A DNA stretch of 36,289 bases from Chrysochromulina tobinii (Eukaryota > Haptophyta > Prymnesiales > Chrysochromulinaceae): NCBI GenBank assembly GCA_001275005.1, contig JWZX01003196.1, forward strand, positions 1 through 36,289, given 5' to 3'. Positions 18,677 through 27,602 of the stretch are shown here, piece after piece (within the stretch, counting starts at the first letter, position 1; each line of letters begins with the position of its first letter). Below the pieces are notes generated by a model. It searched no databases, was not told where the DNA came from, and worked only from the letters and a program-made list of their open reading frames with translations. Both the position numbers and the translations under genes were made by a program.

Positions 18677-20920
18677 CTACGAGTCTCGCGATTGGTCGCT
18701 GCCGGCGTCCGCTCCACTCCTTGTTGCAGCGGCCTTCGCGCCCTTGGCGATCCGGATCTGAGCCTCGAGCACGTCGCGCTGCACCTGCCAGAAGACGGCC
18801 TCCTCGAGGTTCTCGGCAGCCTCGCATGCGCAGCTCAACTCCTCGAGCAAGATGAGAATGAACCTCTCGGGGCGCAGCTCGCGCACGTACTCATCGTGCA
18901 GCTGGCTCGCAGGCATCGCGACGCTCGCGTAGGCGGGCAGGTCGTGCCGGCCTCGCAGGCGACCCTCGGCCAGCACATCTATGTACAGTTCCTCCTGCTC
19001 ACGTTGCGCGGGCAGGCGCAGAAGGTAGCGTGGCGATCGTGCGCTGCGGAGCACAGGGGGCAGCTCGAGCTCAACGAGCTGAAGCGGCAGCCCCAGCCGG
19101 CGCGCAAGTGCTGCGTAGAGGACACAGAGCATGAAGACAGCCGCCGGGCCGCCCGAGCGACGAACGAGATGCGCTAGGCTTGTGTGATCGGCTGTCGCAT
19201 CACCCTGATCGCGTGCTGTGTACCGACAGACCTCGAAGAGGAGCAGGTTGAGGGAAAGCAACCCGTTCTCCATCGACATCCTCCCAAACTGCGCCGCAGG
19301 CACGACGCGCAGCGGCGCACTGCCCACGCCGTTCACGTTCACGCCGGCACGCGGCAGCGCTCGGGTTCTCGTGCGGCCCGCGCTTCCCTGAGCGCCCGCA
19401 CTTCCCTGAGCGCCCGCGCTGCCCTGAGCGCTTCCCCTGGGGCGGTACGCAGCGCGATTGCGCACCGAGGAGCGCGCGGCACGAACGGCATCGCCGTGCC
19501 GAGGCGGTGAGGCGACGGGCGACGGGTCTTTGGGCGGCGTCTCGACGGCCCCCGGCTGCATCTGCGCGTCGAGCTCGCGAGTGAACCAGATGTACCCCGC
19601 TTGCTCCGCGAGTGAGTCGAGGCCTTCCCATACGTCCGTAAAGTTGTCGCGAGCGTACAGGACGCGGTGTACGGTGAGTGCCACGTCCTCAAGGGTTAGC
19701 ACTCCATCGTCGCCGGTCTCGCCGCCGCTCTCGGGGCCGCTCTCGGGGCCGCTCCTGCTCTCACTGCTCCCTCCGCTGCCACTGCTCCCGCTGCCGTTGG
19801 GCGTTCCACTGCCTCTGCCACCGCCCATGCTGCCGCGGCTCCCACCGACGCCTCTGCGATCGCCGGCGCGCGCCTTGCCGACACTGCCGTCGCCGTCGGC
19901 GATGCGGAAGCGGCTCTCGCGGGCGAGGAGGGGCGCGAGGCGTCTCCACACGTCCGCCGCACGCGTGGCCGCCCGTTGCAGCCCCTCGAGCACCTCCGAC
20001 TCGGTACGCGACAGCCGAGCTTGGCGCGCGTACTCACCGCCCACTCCCTCGATGAGACTGAAGTACAGGTCCTCTGGGTTGAGGGCCTGCGCGCCCGTGG
20101 CGTTCGCATCCAGAACGGACGCGTCCAGGGCGGACGCGCCGGTACGCTCGCATAGCGCGGGGGCCGACGCCGCCGCGGGCAGCCAGACGGCCGCGTCGAG
20201 CTCCTCGCGCAGCTTGTCCGGAGACCATTGGCACGCAGCGGCGTAAAAGTCAAACTCGGACGCGTCGGCCGCGCCGATGGAGACCATGCGTGCCGCGGCG
20301 GCTGGCGTGCACTCCCACAGCCCAAACAGGACCTGATTGGCGTCGGGCACGTCGCACCGGCGCGTGAGCACGCGCAATCCACGCCGAGCTGCGAGCACAT
20401 CTCCGCCGATGTACAGCGGGCGCGTGCGAAACGGGCGCAAGAGAAGGTCGTCCCGCCGCGCGAGGAGGTCGGCAATGGTCCGATTGGCCGGTCGTTGCAT
20501 CAGCAGTCCAACGGTGCCCTCCGTCTCTGAGTGCTCGAGCACAAGGACCACCGCACGGCGCAGCAGTGGCTGCTCGGGGAAGACGGCATGCGGCTGGGCC
20601 AGAAGGACGCAGCCGCGCTCAGGCACGGCCAGCTCGTGCACCCACCAACGCGAGCGTGATGGGGGTGCAGAGGGTGCCGGAGGCGGCGGGAGGCCCCAGT
20701 TGTAATTGTCATCAGGTCCGGGCGGCACCTCACCGCGATTGCGTGAGGAGTGCTCACCGTCGATCAGCATGGCACGGAGCTCCCGCCAATCGAAGTGTGG
20801 CCTCTCGCCCGCGAGAAGGGTGACTGACGGGTGGCGGACGGCAGCGAACCTCACTGCTGCCAACCTTGGCGGAGACCAGACCAGAGTGCAGGAGCTCAAC
20901 ATCATAATCACACAAAACAT
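18677..20920 (-). CDS. DUF179/AlgH (UPF0301) - SirB1-like transglutaminase-fold fusion, probably plastid-targeted
   Basis: About 747 residues from the ATG at 20920 (MFCVIMMLSSCTLVWSPP), which gives a signal-like hydrophobic core followed by a basic Ala/Arg stretch, as in bipartite plastid targeting. Longer starts at 21025 and 21118 are possible, but the last overlaps the divergent AOS1 start. After a Trp/Pro-rich linker comes a DUF179/AlgH domain (coordinates about 20600-20180): GCVLLAQPHAVFPEQPLLRRAVVLVL.. , GTVGLLMQRP, PLYIGGDV, ANQVLFGLWECT, DFYAAACQWSPDKLREEL. A repetitive Ser/Gly-rich linker follows, then a SirB1/Transglut_core2-type region near the C-terminus: SLNLLLFEVCR, VLYAALARRLGLPLQLVEL, ELYIDVLAEGRL. 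The usual GHFLLR His segment is not evident (ELPPVLRSA instead), so catalysis is doubtful. Both domains are individually known in plants and bacteria; the function of the fusion is unknown. Confidence 0.75.
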   Translation of the reverse strand: MFCVIMMLSSCTLVWSPPRLAAVRFAAVRHPSVTLLAGERPHFDWRELRAMLIDGEHSSRNRGEVPPGPDDNYNWGLPPPPAPSAPPSRSRWWVHELAVPERGCVLLAQPHAVFPEQPLLRRAVVLVLEHSETEGTVGLLMQRPANRTIADLLARRDDLLLRPFRTRPLYIGGDVLAARRGLRVLTRRCDVPDANQVLFGLWECTPAAAARMVSIGAADASEFDFYAAACQWSPDKLREELDAAVWLPAAASAPALCERTGASALDASVLDANATGAQALNPEDLYFSLIEGVGGEYARQARLSRTESEVLEGLQRAATRAADVWRRLAPLLARESRFRIADGDGSVGKARAGDRRGVGGSRGSMGGGRGSGTPNGSGSSGSGGSSESRSGPESGPESGGETGDDGVLTLEDVALTVHRVLYARDNFTDVWEGLDSLAEQAGYIWFTRELDAQMQPGAVETPPKDPSPVASPPRHGDAVRAARSSVRNRAAYRPRGSAQGSAGAQGSAGAQGSAGRTRTRALPRAGVNVNGVGSAPLRVVPAAQFGRMSMENGLLSLNLLLFEVCRYTARDQGDATADHTSLAHLVRRSGGPAAVFMLCVLYAALARRLGLPLQLVELELPPVLRSARSPRYLLRLPAQREQEELYIDVLAEGRLRGRHDLPAYASVAMPASQLHDEYVRELRPERFILILLEELSCACEAAENLEEAVFWQVQRDVLEAQIRIAKGAKAAATRSGADAGSDQSRDS

Positions 20921-21067
20921 TGAGAACCAGAGACCGCTCTGGAGTTCACGAAGAACTCGGCTCTGCACGGCATACGAAAGAGACACTGCGGAAAGTATTA
21001 TTCCACCGTTGATAGGTATGTTCATATTCTCGTGTGAAAAAGGCTCGCGCGGGAGCCCGCGGCGGTG
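20921..21067. promoter_or_regulatory. Divergent promoter of the DUF179-SirB1 gene and AOS1
   Basis: The inferred starts at 20920 (minus) and 21068 (plus) are 147 bases apart and diverge. The interval is A/T-richer (for example AAAGTATTATTCC near 20991) than either coding flank. If the minus-strand gene starts further upstream, the two transcripts overlap at their 5' ends. Confidence 0.45.
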
Positions 21068-22372
21068 ATGTCTGCGGCTCTGGTCGGGCTCGATGGCATC
21101 AAGGACGTGAAGCGGCATGACCGTTCGATCCGACTTTGGGGTGCGGCCACGCAGCGCGGCCTTCAGGGCGCGCAGGTCCTCGTGCTCGGCGCCAATGGCC
21201 TGTCCAACGAGGTGTGCAAGAACCTCGTGCTCTCGGGCATAGGCCGCCTAGTCATCCAAGACGCGGGCGTGCTGAGCGCCGAAGACCTCAAGAAGAGTGC
21301 GCTCTTCTCGGTGCCGCCCGAGCGCGCGGGCGCCAGCCGTGCACAGCTGCTCGCCGAGCACCTCAAGGAGATGAACCCGAGCGTCAACGTTGAAGGCAAG
21401 CAAGCCAACGTGACGAGCTTCGACGCAGCGTTCCTGCGCACTTTCCACTTTATCATCGCGACCTCGCGCGGCGTCGAGTCTATCCGCGAGGCCGATGTGT
21501 GCACCGCGGTACTTGAGGGGCGCGGCGGCGCGGACGAGACGACGGGCGAGCCGCCCGACGAGCCGCAAGCGAAGCGGCATTGCGCCAACGGCGACAGCGG
21601 GCCGCCAGTCGCGCGCAGCAACGGCGCCCACGTCGTGGTTCCGCTGCGCAAGCTTTGCGAGCCCGGCGCGTCGCCAATGCCGCGCATTCTCGCCGCGGCC
21701 ACCATCGGGCTCGAGGGCTTCTGCTTCTTCGACCTGGGAGAGGCGCGCTGCATGCTGTCGCCCAAGAAGGCGGCGGCGGAGGCGCAGGCGCCGCCCGCCG
21801 ACGAAATGCCCGTGGGCGTGTGGGAGCGCGCCTACTACCCGACCATCAAGTCGGCCTGCTCCGTCGAGTGGCCATCACTCACCACCCGCGTGCCGCGCCT
21901 GTACTACGCGGTGCAGCTGCTGCGGCATGCCGCAAGCTCTCTCACGGCAGGATCGAGGTCCCCCGTGCCCTCACCCGTGCCCTCGTCGCTCGCCGACGCG
22001 ACGTCCCTGCTGCCCGCTGGCTCGTCGGACGCGACGGTGGAGCGGCTGCAGACGATGCTCACGCGCCGTGCCGAGCTGCTCCACGGCGAGGGCAAGGGTG
22101 AGGCCGCCAAGCTGTTGACCCCCTCCTACTTGGCGGAGGTGGCGCAGAACGTCGGCTACGAGCTCGCCCCCGTGTGCGCCGTCGTGGGCGGCATGGTCGC
22201 CTCCGAGGTCATCAAGATCATTTCGAACAAGGAGCGGCCGGTGAACAACACCTTCTTCTTCGACGGCACCTCTGCCGACGGCATCATCCTGCGCCTCGGG
22301 CCGAGCTTCGATACCTCGTCGGGTGTAGACAAGGGTGAGTTTAAGGAGCTAAAGTCGTGGGAGCAGCCGTGA
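21068..22372 (+). CDS. SAE1: SUMO-activating enzyme subunit 1 (AOS1/SAE1)
   Basis: 434 residues from the ATG at 21068 (MSAALVGLDG); an in-frame GTG precedes it. AOS1 pairs with UBA2 as the SUMO E1, adenylating the SUMO C-terminus; the catalytic Cys is in UBA2. Visible are the N-terminal HDRSIRLWGAATQRGLQGA (family DRQIRLWG), the Rossmann VLVLGANGLSNEVCKNLVLSGI, a IQDAGVLSAEDL strand-helix, FSVPPERAGASRAQLLAEHLKEMNPSVNVE, and the C-terminal ELAPVCAVVGGMVASEVIK with NNTFFFDGTSADGIILRLG, all matching SAE1. It is longer than animal SAE1 (about 346) because of two low-complexity insertions near residues 150-200 and 300-335. Intact, apparently single-exon. Confidence 0.9.
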   Translation: MSAALVGLDGIKDVKRHDRSIRLWGAATQRGLQGAQVLVLGANGLSNEVCKNLVLSGIGRLVIQDAGVLSAEDLKKSALFSVPPERAGASRAQLLAEHLKEMNPSVNVEGKQANVTSFDAAFLRTFHFIIATSRGVESIREADVCTAVLEGRGGADETTGEPPDEPQAKRHCANGDSGPPVARSNGAHVVVPLRKLCEPGASPMPRILAAATIGLEGFCFFDLGEARCMLSPKKAAAEAQAPPADEMPVGVWERAYYPTIKSACSVEWPSLTTRVPRLYYAVQLLRHAASSLTAGSRSPVPSPVPSSLADATSLLPAGSSDATVERLQTMLTRRAELLHGEGKGEAAKLLTPSYLAEVAQNVGYELAPVCAVVGGMVASEVIKIISNKERPVNNTFFFDGTSADGIILRLGPSFDTSSGVDKGEFKELKSWEQP

Positions 22373-22708
22373 GGCTTCCCTTGGGGGCAGCAGTGACGAG
22401 CCCGGGGCAAGCCCGCCACGAGACAGACGAGCAGCTGGACGCGCTGAGGGTGGAGAGAGGAGGAAAGTGTACCATGCATCGTCTGGCGCCGTGGCGCGCG
22501 CCACCCCACGACTGGCCCAGTGGGTCGGGTTGCTTCTGCGATAGGTCTGGAATCAAACAACTGACGGCTAGGCCCCCCAAAAATCAAATGTGGCATGCAT
22601 TCAAGGTTAGAAGACGGGCGACGATTGGTCAAATTTGTACAAAGTTAATTAAAGTGAAGGAGTCACGATGGTCAAGCCCGCACCCGCGGAACGGAACAGA
22701 CAACTGGA
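22373..22708. other. Intergenic region
   Basis: About 336 bases between two + strand genes with an A/T-rich segment (22610-22665) before the next start. An ATG at 22668 opens a 28-codon frame that ends in TAG; it could be an upstream ORF or a spliced leader exon. Nothing else supported. Confidence 0.5.
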
Positions 22709-24367
22709 ATGCCACAGGCGCCCAGCAAGAAGGTTGAGATCCATGGCGACTTAGGAGCGCCCATCAAGAAGAAATCATTTCTCGCTGCTGCTGTTGGTCG
22801 TCTCTCGCTCCGAAAGCGCGCGCTGCCCAGCCCCAAGCCGGCGATGGAGCCAGAGGTGGCAATCACTAGTAGGCATATCACGACGCAGAGTGCCGGTCCA
22901 CTCAGCTCCAAGATGCCCGAGCCGCCTACGCCCACCCGAGCCGACCGAGCCGCCCGAGCCGACCGAGCCGACCGCGGAGATATATGAGTTTGAGCTCCCG
23001 CCTGATGCGAAGCCGGGCATGACGCTCAAGTTTCCCATCCCGGGCACATCAATGGACGTAGTGGAGATTACTGTGCCCGAGGGCGCCGAGCCTGGGCGCA
23101 CCATCTCGTTCTCATGGGCCGAGACAGTGGCCAAAGCTGAGCTGCCCGAGCAGACCGACGAAGAGCACAACGAAGGCGACTTGTTTGAGCTCGAGGTGCC
23201 GCCGAATGCAAAGCCTGGCATGAAGCTCAGGTTCTCCATCCCGGGCACGGAGGAGACAGTGATGATCACGGTGCCCGAAGGCGCCGAGCCCGGGCGCACC
23301 ATCTCGTTCTCGCTGCCCATGAACATCAACGAGGTGCCCGGTCCAAGCTGATCGATCACGAGGGCCATTCGGCGCAGAAGATCCAGGCACGGGTGCGCGG
23401 CAGGCATGGCCGGCAAGTGCTCAATGGGCAGCGCAAGTCGGCCACTGTGATCCAGGCGCATGTGCGAGGCAGGCACGGCCGGGTGGTGCTCCATGCACAG
23501 GCCGAGTCCGCCACGATGATCCAGGCGCACGTGCGCGGCCAGCACGACCGGGCGGCCATTCGCTCCAGGATTGAGGCCGAGGCCTTCGAGGCGGCAGCAA
23601 CATCTTCGACAACATCTGAGGCAACAACCACGGACCCGGTGGTGCCGACGGTGGCGGAGGTTGCGTACTCCAACCTGCTCACTGGTGTCTTGTCGGAGGT
23701 TGTGATCGAGAAGCGTGAAAGGGACTCGAGCCTCGGCATCCAGCTCTCAGGCGATGGGCACCCGTTTCTCGAGGCGGTTGCCCACGACGCGCTCGCGCAC
23801 GGCAAGCTCTTCGTCGGCGACCAGTTGCTCTCGATCAACGGATGGAATGCCGTTGGACACCTCGAAACCACTTACCGACTCGAGCGACTGACTGGGGCGA
23901 TCCGCGTGAGGGTCTTTCGCTGTGCTGTCGACCCCCGAGCGCCGCCGCCCGATGAGCACGCCGCAGGAGGCTTGATAACGAGCGCCCCGCCCTCGCCCCG
24001 TGCTGGCGAGGTCTTCAAGAGCGCCCCATCGACGCCCACGCCCGGGCACGAGGTCTTCATGACCGCCCCGTCGACGCCCGCCCCGCCCACGCCCACCGCC
24101 CTCACTTCGGCCTCAACTTCGGCCGCACTTTTTTCCCGCGTCGAGCCTATCGAGCCGTCCTCATCCGCGCCCACGACGGCGTCGACGACGGCGCCCTTGG
24201 GCATGCTCGTCGAGTCGTTCCTCAGGCGCCTCGCCCCGGAGCGAATCGCATCCGAAATGCAGGCATCACCATCACCGGTTAGTAGAGCACCAAGCTTCCA
24301 GCTCCATCGAGCCCATTTCGGAGTCCATGTCGAACCATCGTATGGAGCCGGGATCTCTGCTTCATAA
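22709..24367 (+). CDS. VPxG-repeat / IQ-motif / PDZ-domain protein (two frame breaks)
   Basis: Starts at the ATG at 22709 (MPQAPSKKVEIHGDL) in frame 2. At about 22930, in a CCGAGCCGACC repeat, coding moves to frame 3 and holds two tandem copies (from about 22977 and 23178) of a ~50-residue beta-rich unit: PPDAKPGMTLKFPIPGT then ITVPEGAEPGRTISFS, a type common in algal and dinoflagellate proteins. At about 23335-23345 frame 3 reaches a stop while frame 2 continues with three IQ-type calmodulin-binding motifs (SAQKIQARVRGRHGR, SATVIQAHVRGRHGR, SATMIQAHVRGQHDR), then a PDZ domain (about 23700-23930): SLGIQLSGDGHPFLEAV, DQLLSINGWNAVG. A Pro/Thr/Ser-rich stretch follows. The two breaks cancel each other (+1, then -1). 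They could be assembly indels, unusual introns or a decayed gene. Calmodulin-linked scaffolding is inferred. Confidence 0.6.
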
Positions 24368-25046
24368 GACCGAGCTCATCAAGAGCGAGCTGTGCCTGAG
24401 TGGCACCATGCTGGCCGTCGCCACGGAAGCGGCGAAGTATCTTGGAGTCGACATGGACGGCAAGAATTCGGCAGCGCTGATCAACGAGTGCCACCGCGAG
24501 CTCGCGTCTGAGCCGGCTGGCATCGAGGCTCCCGGATCTTTGCTTCGCAAGATCATCAACATCAAGAGCGAGCTTGGCCTGAGCGGCACCGTGCTGGCCA
24601 TCGCCCAGGAGGCGGCGATCATTCTGGGTGTCGGTGTGACCGGCAAGAATACAGCCACACTCATTCATGATTGCCACCAGGAGGTCGCACGCATGGAAGC
24701 TGGATCTCTGCTTCGGAAGACGGAAGTGATCAAGAGCGAGCTCGGCTTAAGAGGAACCATGCTGGCCGTCGCCACAGAAGCGGCGAAGTTTCTGGGAGTC
24801 GACATTGCAGGCAAGAGCACAGTCACTCTCATACATGAATGCCACCACGAGGTCACAGGCACGGAGACCGGATCTCTGCTCTACAAGATGGACCTGATCA
24901 AATGTGAGATGGGCCTCAGCGGCACCATCTCGGCTGTCGCCACAGAAGCGGCGATGCATCTGGGCGTCGACGCGACCGGCAAGAATTCAGCAGCACTCAT
25001 TCATGAGTGCTACCAGGAACTCACTGGCTTCAATCTATCAATCTGA
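24327..25046 (+). CDS. Four-copy ~56-residue repeat protein (probably the C-terminal part of the preceding gene)
   Basis: 239 residues from an ATG at 24327, overlapping the end of the PDZ reading frame in another frame. The frame is open upstream of the ATG, so it is more likely a downstream exon or frame-shifted continuation of the IQ/PDZ gene than a separate gene. Almost all of it is four direct repeats of pattern GSLLxKxxxIKxELGLSGTxxAVATEAAxxLGVDxxGKN followed by LIHECHxEV. Each unit predicts two or three helices. Similar IKxELGL..A..EA...LG units recur in uncharacterised haptophyte and dinoflagellate proteins (from general recollection, not a search). No enzymatic motif. It ends with TGFNLSI. 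Confidence 0.6.
   Translation: MSNHRMEPGSLLHKTELIKSELCLSGTMLAVATEAAKYLGVDMDGKNSAALINECHRELASEPAGIEAPGSLLRKIINIKSELGLSGTVLAIAQEAAIILGVGVTGKNTATLIHDCHQEVARMEAGSLLRKTEVIKSELGLRGTMLAVATEAAKFLGVDIAGKSTVTLIHECHHEVTGTETGSLLYKMDLIKCEMGLSGTISAVATEAAMHLGVDATGKNSAALIHECYQELTGFNLSI
24351..25043 (+). repeat. Protein-coding tandem repeat x4 (about 168 bp units)
   Basis: Units start at 24351, 24534, 24702 and 24870, each beginning GGATCTCTGC-like (GSLL). Unit 1 is 183 bp, with a 5-residue insertion at its end; the middle two are 168 bp. Units diverge at the DNA level but conserve the protein pattern, so selection acts on the protein. Confidence 0.9.
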
Positions 25047-25448
25047 AGCTGGTCTACAAAATGCTGCCATACTCTTGCCATAGGGTGCAGCAGAAAGCGC
25101 GACATTCCCCCCCGCGAACGGAGAACGGTGGAGCTTCGTGGAGCACTGAATGTGGATTAGATGTGGATGTGATGCGGCTGATGCAGGACCAAGCAACATC
25201 CATGTACCATGAATGCATGACAATATGTGTGTTCATCATCATGTGTGTTCGACAAATGTTCGACACGACACACGTCCTGTGCCTGTTAAATGTGTGATGT
25301 ACAGTGCCAGGTGATCAACCAGGTCGTGGTTTAGGGAACTCGCTGTGAATTCGAATGTGAGTGTGAAGCGGTCCGATCAACGGACCTCTCCTGACTCCTC
25401 TCTCCACACACTGGCTCCTAAACAGCAAGGTCCACAGCCAGCTCACAG
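25047..25448. other. Intergenic region
   Basis: About 400 bases of lower-GC sequence between two + strand genes. It has runs of TGTG-rich sequence (25200-25300), short ORFs only and no recognised RNA or repeat. It presumably holds the 3' UTR of one gene and the promoter of the next. Confidence 0.5.
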
Positions 25449-27602
25449 ATGCCCGCCGGAGGGTCGGATGAGCAGCTGGTCAGCCTTGTCACCGGCCGAC
25501 CGCGCAAAGGTGGGCCGCCGGGCCAAGTCGAGCGCGAGGCCCTTGACCGGCAGCGCAGGGAACTCGCCAATCGACGGGAAATGGAGCGCGAGGAGGACCG
25601 CGAACAGTTGCAGTTGACAAACAAGAAGATTTTGGAGCACCTGAAGCAGGCTCTCGGCGAGTACGTGCCGAACTACTCCGCGCCGAAGTTGCGCGGTCTG
25701 GCCTCGCCACGCAATTTTTCGCTGCATTGGGGCTTTGGTACGCCTCTTGAGGTGCTTGATGACGTGGAACTGCTCACGCGAATGGTGCAGCTGAAGCAGA
25801 CTGCGCGCGAGCCGCAAGAGAGCGGGACGTCTACCACGTTTGAGCACCCTCGTGCGTCAGGTTCTGATGCCGCGATCGCCAGTCCTTCGTCGCTGGTGTC
25901 AGCCGCTGGTGCAGCCGCCGCGGAGCACAGGGATGGACAACCGCTGTCCATCGCTGCCAATCGCTGCCAGACGCCGCTGCGGACGCCGCCAGCCCGACGA
26001 GCGCCGCAGCTGGAGCCCACCGTGCCGGGCGGGAATCTGATGCCGCGGAAGCCGGAGCGGCCCTCGACAGCGCCGCTCCGCTTGCGCTCGCCACGCGCCG
26101 CCTCGCCCGCGCCGGCCGCTCCCCAGGCCGCGGGCTCGAACTCGGCAATTGCAGCCGCTCCATCTCCTTACTTGGACGTGGCGGGGCTCACGTCGAGGGA
26201 TGATTCGGTCCGCCAGCGGCTGGCCGAGATCCGGGCGCAGCAGCAGAAGGAGCAGGCAGCCGTCGCCACCAAGCTCGCGCAGCGCGCAGAGGAGGCCGGG
26301 CGGGTAGTGGAGGCGACATACGAGAGCCTTTGCAAGGAAGCACAGGGGCGCGTCGCCAAGTGGGCGGGCAAGCGCATGCAGGTGACGAAGCGCGTGAGCG
26401 ACGCGGCGGCCAGACGGGAGGCTGAGACCCTCAGCGAGCTGCAGCGAAAGACCGAGCGCGTAGAGGCGTGGCGCCAGGAGCAGGAGGTGGTGGCGCGGCA
26501 GCGTGCCGAAGCGCTTGCAAAGGAACGCGCCGAGGCGGCGATGCGCTTTGGTGAGCGGCTGCAAGCGCGCGAAGAGAGGCTGCAGAAAGCGGAGGAGTCC
26601 GCACAGCAGCAGCATGGGCGCAAGGCCGAAGAGCAGCGGCGGGAGGCCGAGCGGCGTGCTGCCGAGAGCGCAGAGCGCCAGCGCAAAAACCTTGAGGCTC
26701 GGCTTCGAATGGAGCGCGCTCTCGTGGAACGGATCGCCAAGACGGAGGAGAGTGTTCAGAAGAAGATCCAGCAGGTGGAACAGCTCAATGAGCATCGGCG
26801 ACAGGAGCTCGATGCGAAGCGGGACGCTGCCAAGCAAGCCATCCTGAAGGCGGTCGGCCTTGAGGCGAAGCCAGTCTCCTCGCCCGCATCCAAACCTTCC
26901 GCCTACCGCCCGGCGCCGCCTCTGCCGCCTGGGGCGGCGAGCCCCCGCGGAGCGCCCAGCCCCCGCGGAGCGGCCGCAGGGACATCGCCGCGGGCCGCAG
27001 GGGCATCACCGCGGCGCCCGCCCAAGGCGCACAACGGCAGCACGGGACTCGAGGAGAAGGTGCTCGAGTGTGCGCTTTGCAAGCAATCGTTCCGGGCGCT
27101 CCCGGGCATAGTGTACCTCAAGAACGTGGCGGAGAAGCGAGCGGAGTTTGGGGACCCCTCATTGATGCGCTGGTGCGAAGGACGGGGCGAGGACGAGCTG
27201 GAAGCCAAGGCCACGGACGAAGAGGCTGCGGGGCCCAACAACAGGCACCGCCGCCATCGTCGGCCGATCCCGAGGCTGCAGAAGATGTACGAGGAATGCC
27301 AGCTGTGCGTCTTCTGCACTCAATTCTTCACGGGCCGCCCCCATATTGACGACGCGAGGCTGTGGAACGCGGCGACGCCAATCACCAAGATGTTCCATAT
27401 CACGGAGCTCACAGCCAAACACCCTGACCACAAGACGATGACTGAGATGTACACGGCATGGCTGCGTGTGGTCGACCCTAAGCACAGTCGCGATGAGTAC
27501 ACCCGCCAGTTCCACGACTTGCTGCAGAGCGCGTGGACGGAGTATGTGCAGTGGCACACCGCCGGGCGGCCAGCGAGCAGCACGCCGGGCGCGGGGAGCT
27601 GA
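25449..27602 (+). CDS. Long coiled-coil protein with Cys-rich C-terminal domain
   Basis: 717 residues from the ATG at 25449 (MPAGGSDEQLV). Residues 15-65 are highly charged helix; 75-105 include LRGLASPRNFSLHWGFGTPLEVL; 120-250 are Ser/Pro/Ala-rich. Residues 255-475 form an almost unbroken Arg/Glu/Ala/Gln coiled coil (for example RQRLAEIRAQQQKEQ, KKIQQVEQLNEHRRQELDAK). A Pro/Ala/Arg-rich stretch with SPRGAPSPRGAA repeats leads to a C-terminal domain (about 535-700) with paired cysteines, ECALCKQSF and ECQLCVFCTQFF, plus a basic RHRRHRRP and conserved-looking ITELTAKHPDHKTMTEMY. The cysteines could bind zinc. No family recognised; structural or flagellar localisation would be a guess. Confidence 0.7.
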   Translation: MPAGGSDEQLVSLVTGRPRKGGPPGQVEREALDRQRRELANRREMEREEDREQLQLTNKKILEHLKQALGEYVPNYSAPKLRGLASPRNFSLHWGFGTPLEVLDDVELLTRMVQLKQTAREPQESGTSTTFEHPRASGSDAAIASPSSLVSAAGAAAAEHRDGQPLSIAANRCQTPLRTPPARRAPQLEPTVPGGNLMPRKPERPSTAPLRLRSPRAASPAPAAPQAAGSNSAIAAAPSPYLDVAGLTSRDDSVRQRLAEIRAQQQKEQAAVATKLAQRAEEAGRVVEATYESLCKEAQGRVAKWAGKRMQVTKRVSDAAARREAETLSELQRKTERVEAWRQEQEVVARQRAEALAKERAEAAMRFGERLQAREERLQKAEESAQQQHGRKAEEQRREAERRAAESAERQRKNLEARLRMERALVERIAKTEESVQKKIQQVEQLNEHRRQELDAKRDAAKQAILKAVGLEAKPVSSPASKPSAYRPAPPLPPGAASPRGAPSPRGAAAGTSPRAAGASPRRPPKAHNGSTGLEEKVLECALCKQSFRALPGIVYLKNVAEKRAEFGDPSLMRWCEGRGEDELEAKATDEEAAGPNNRHRRHRRPIPRLQKMYEECQLCVFCTQFFTGRPHIDDARLWNAATPITKMFHITELTAKHPDHKTMTEMYTAWLRVVDPKHSRDEYTRQFHDLLQSAWTEYVQWHTAGRPASSTPGAGS

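Noticed and set aside
23334-23377. 44-nt GT-AG intron joining VPxG and IQ frames
   Set aside because: It would delete HSAQ of the first IQ motif, which matches SAT in the next two copies. A single-base indel fits better, though RNA data would decide.
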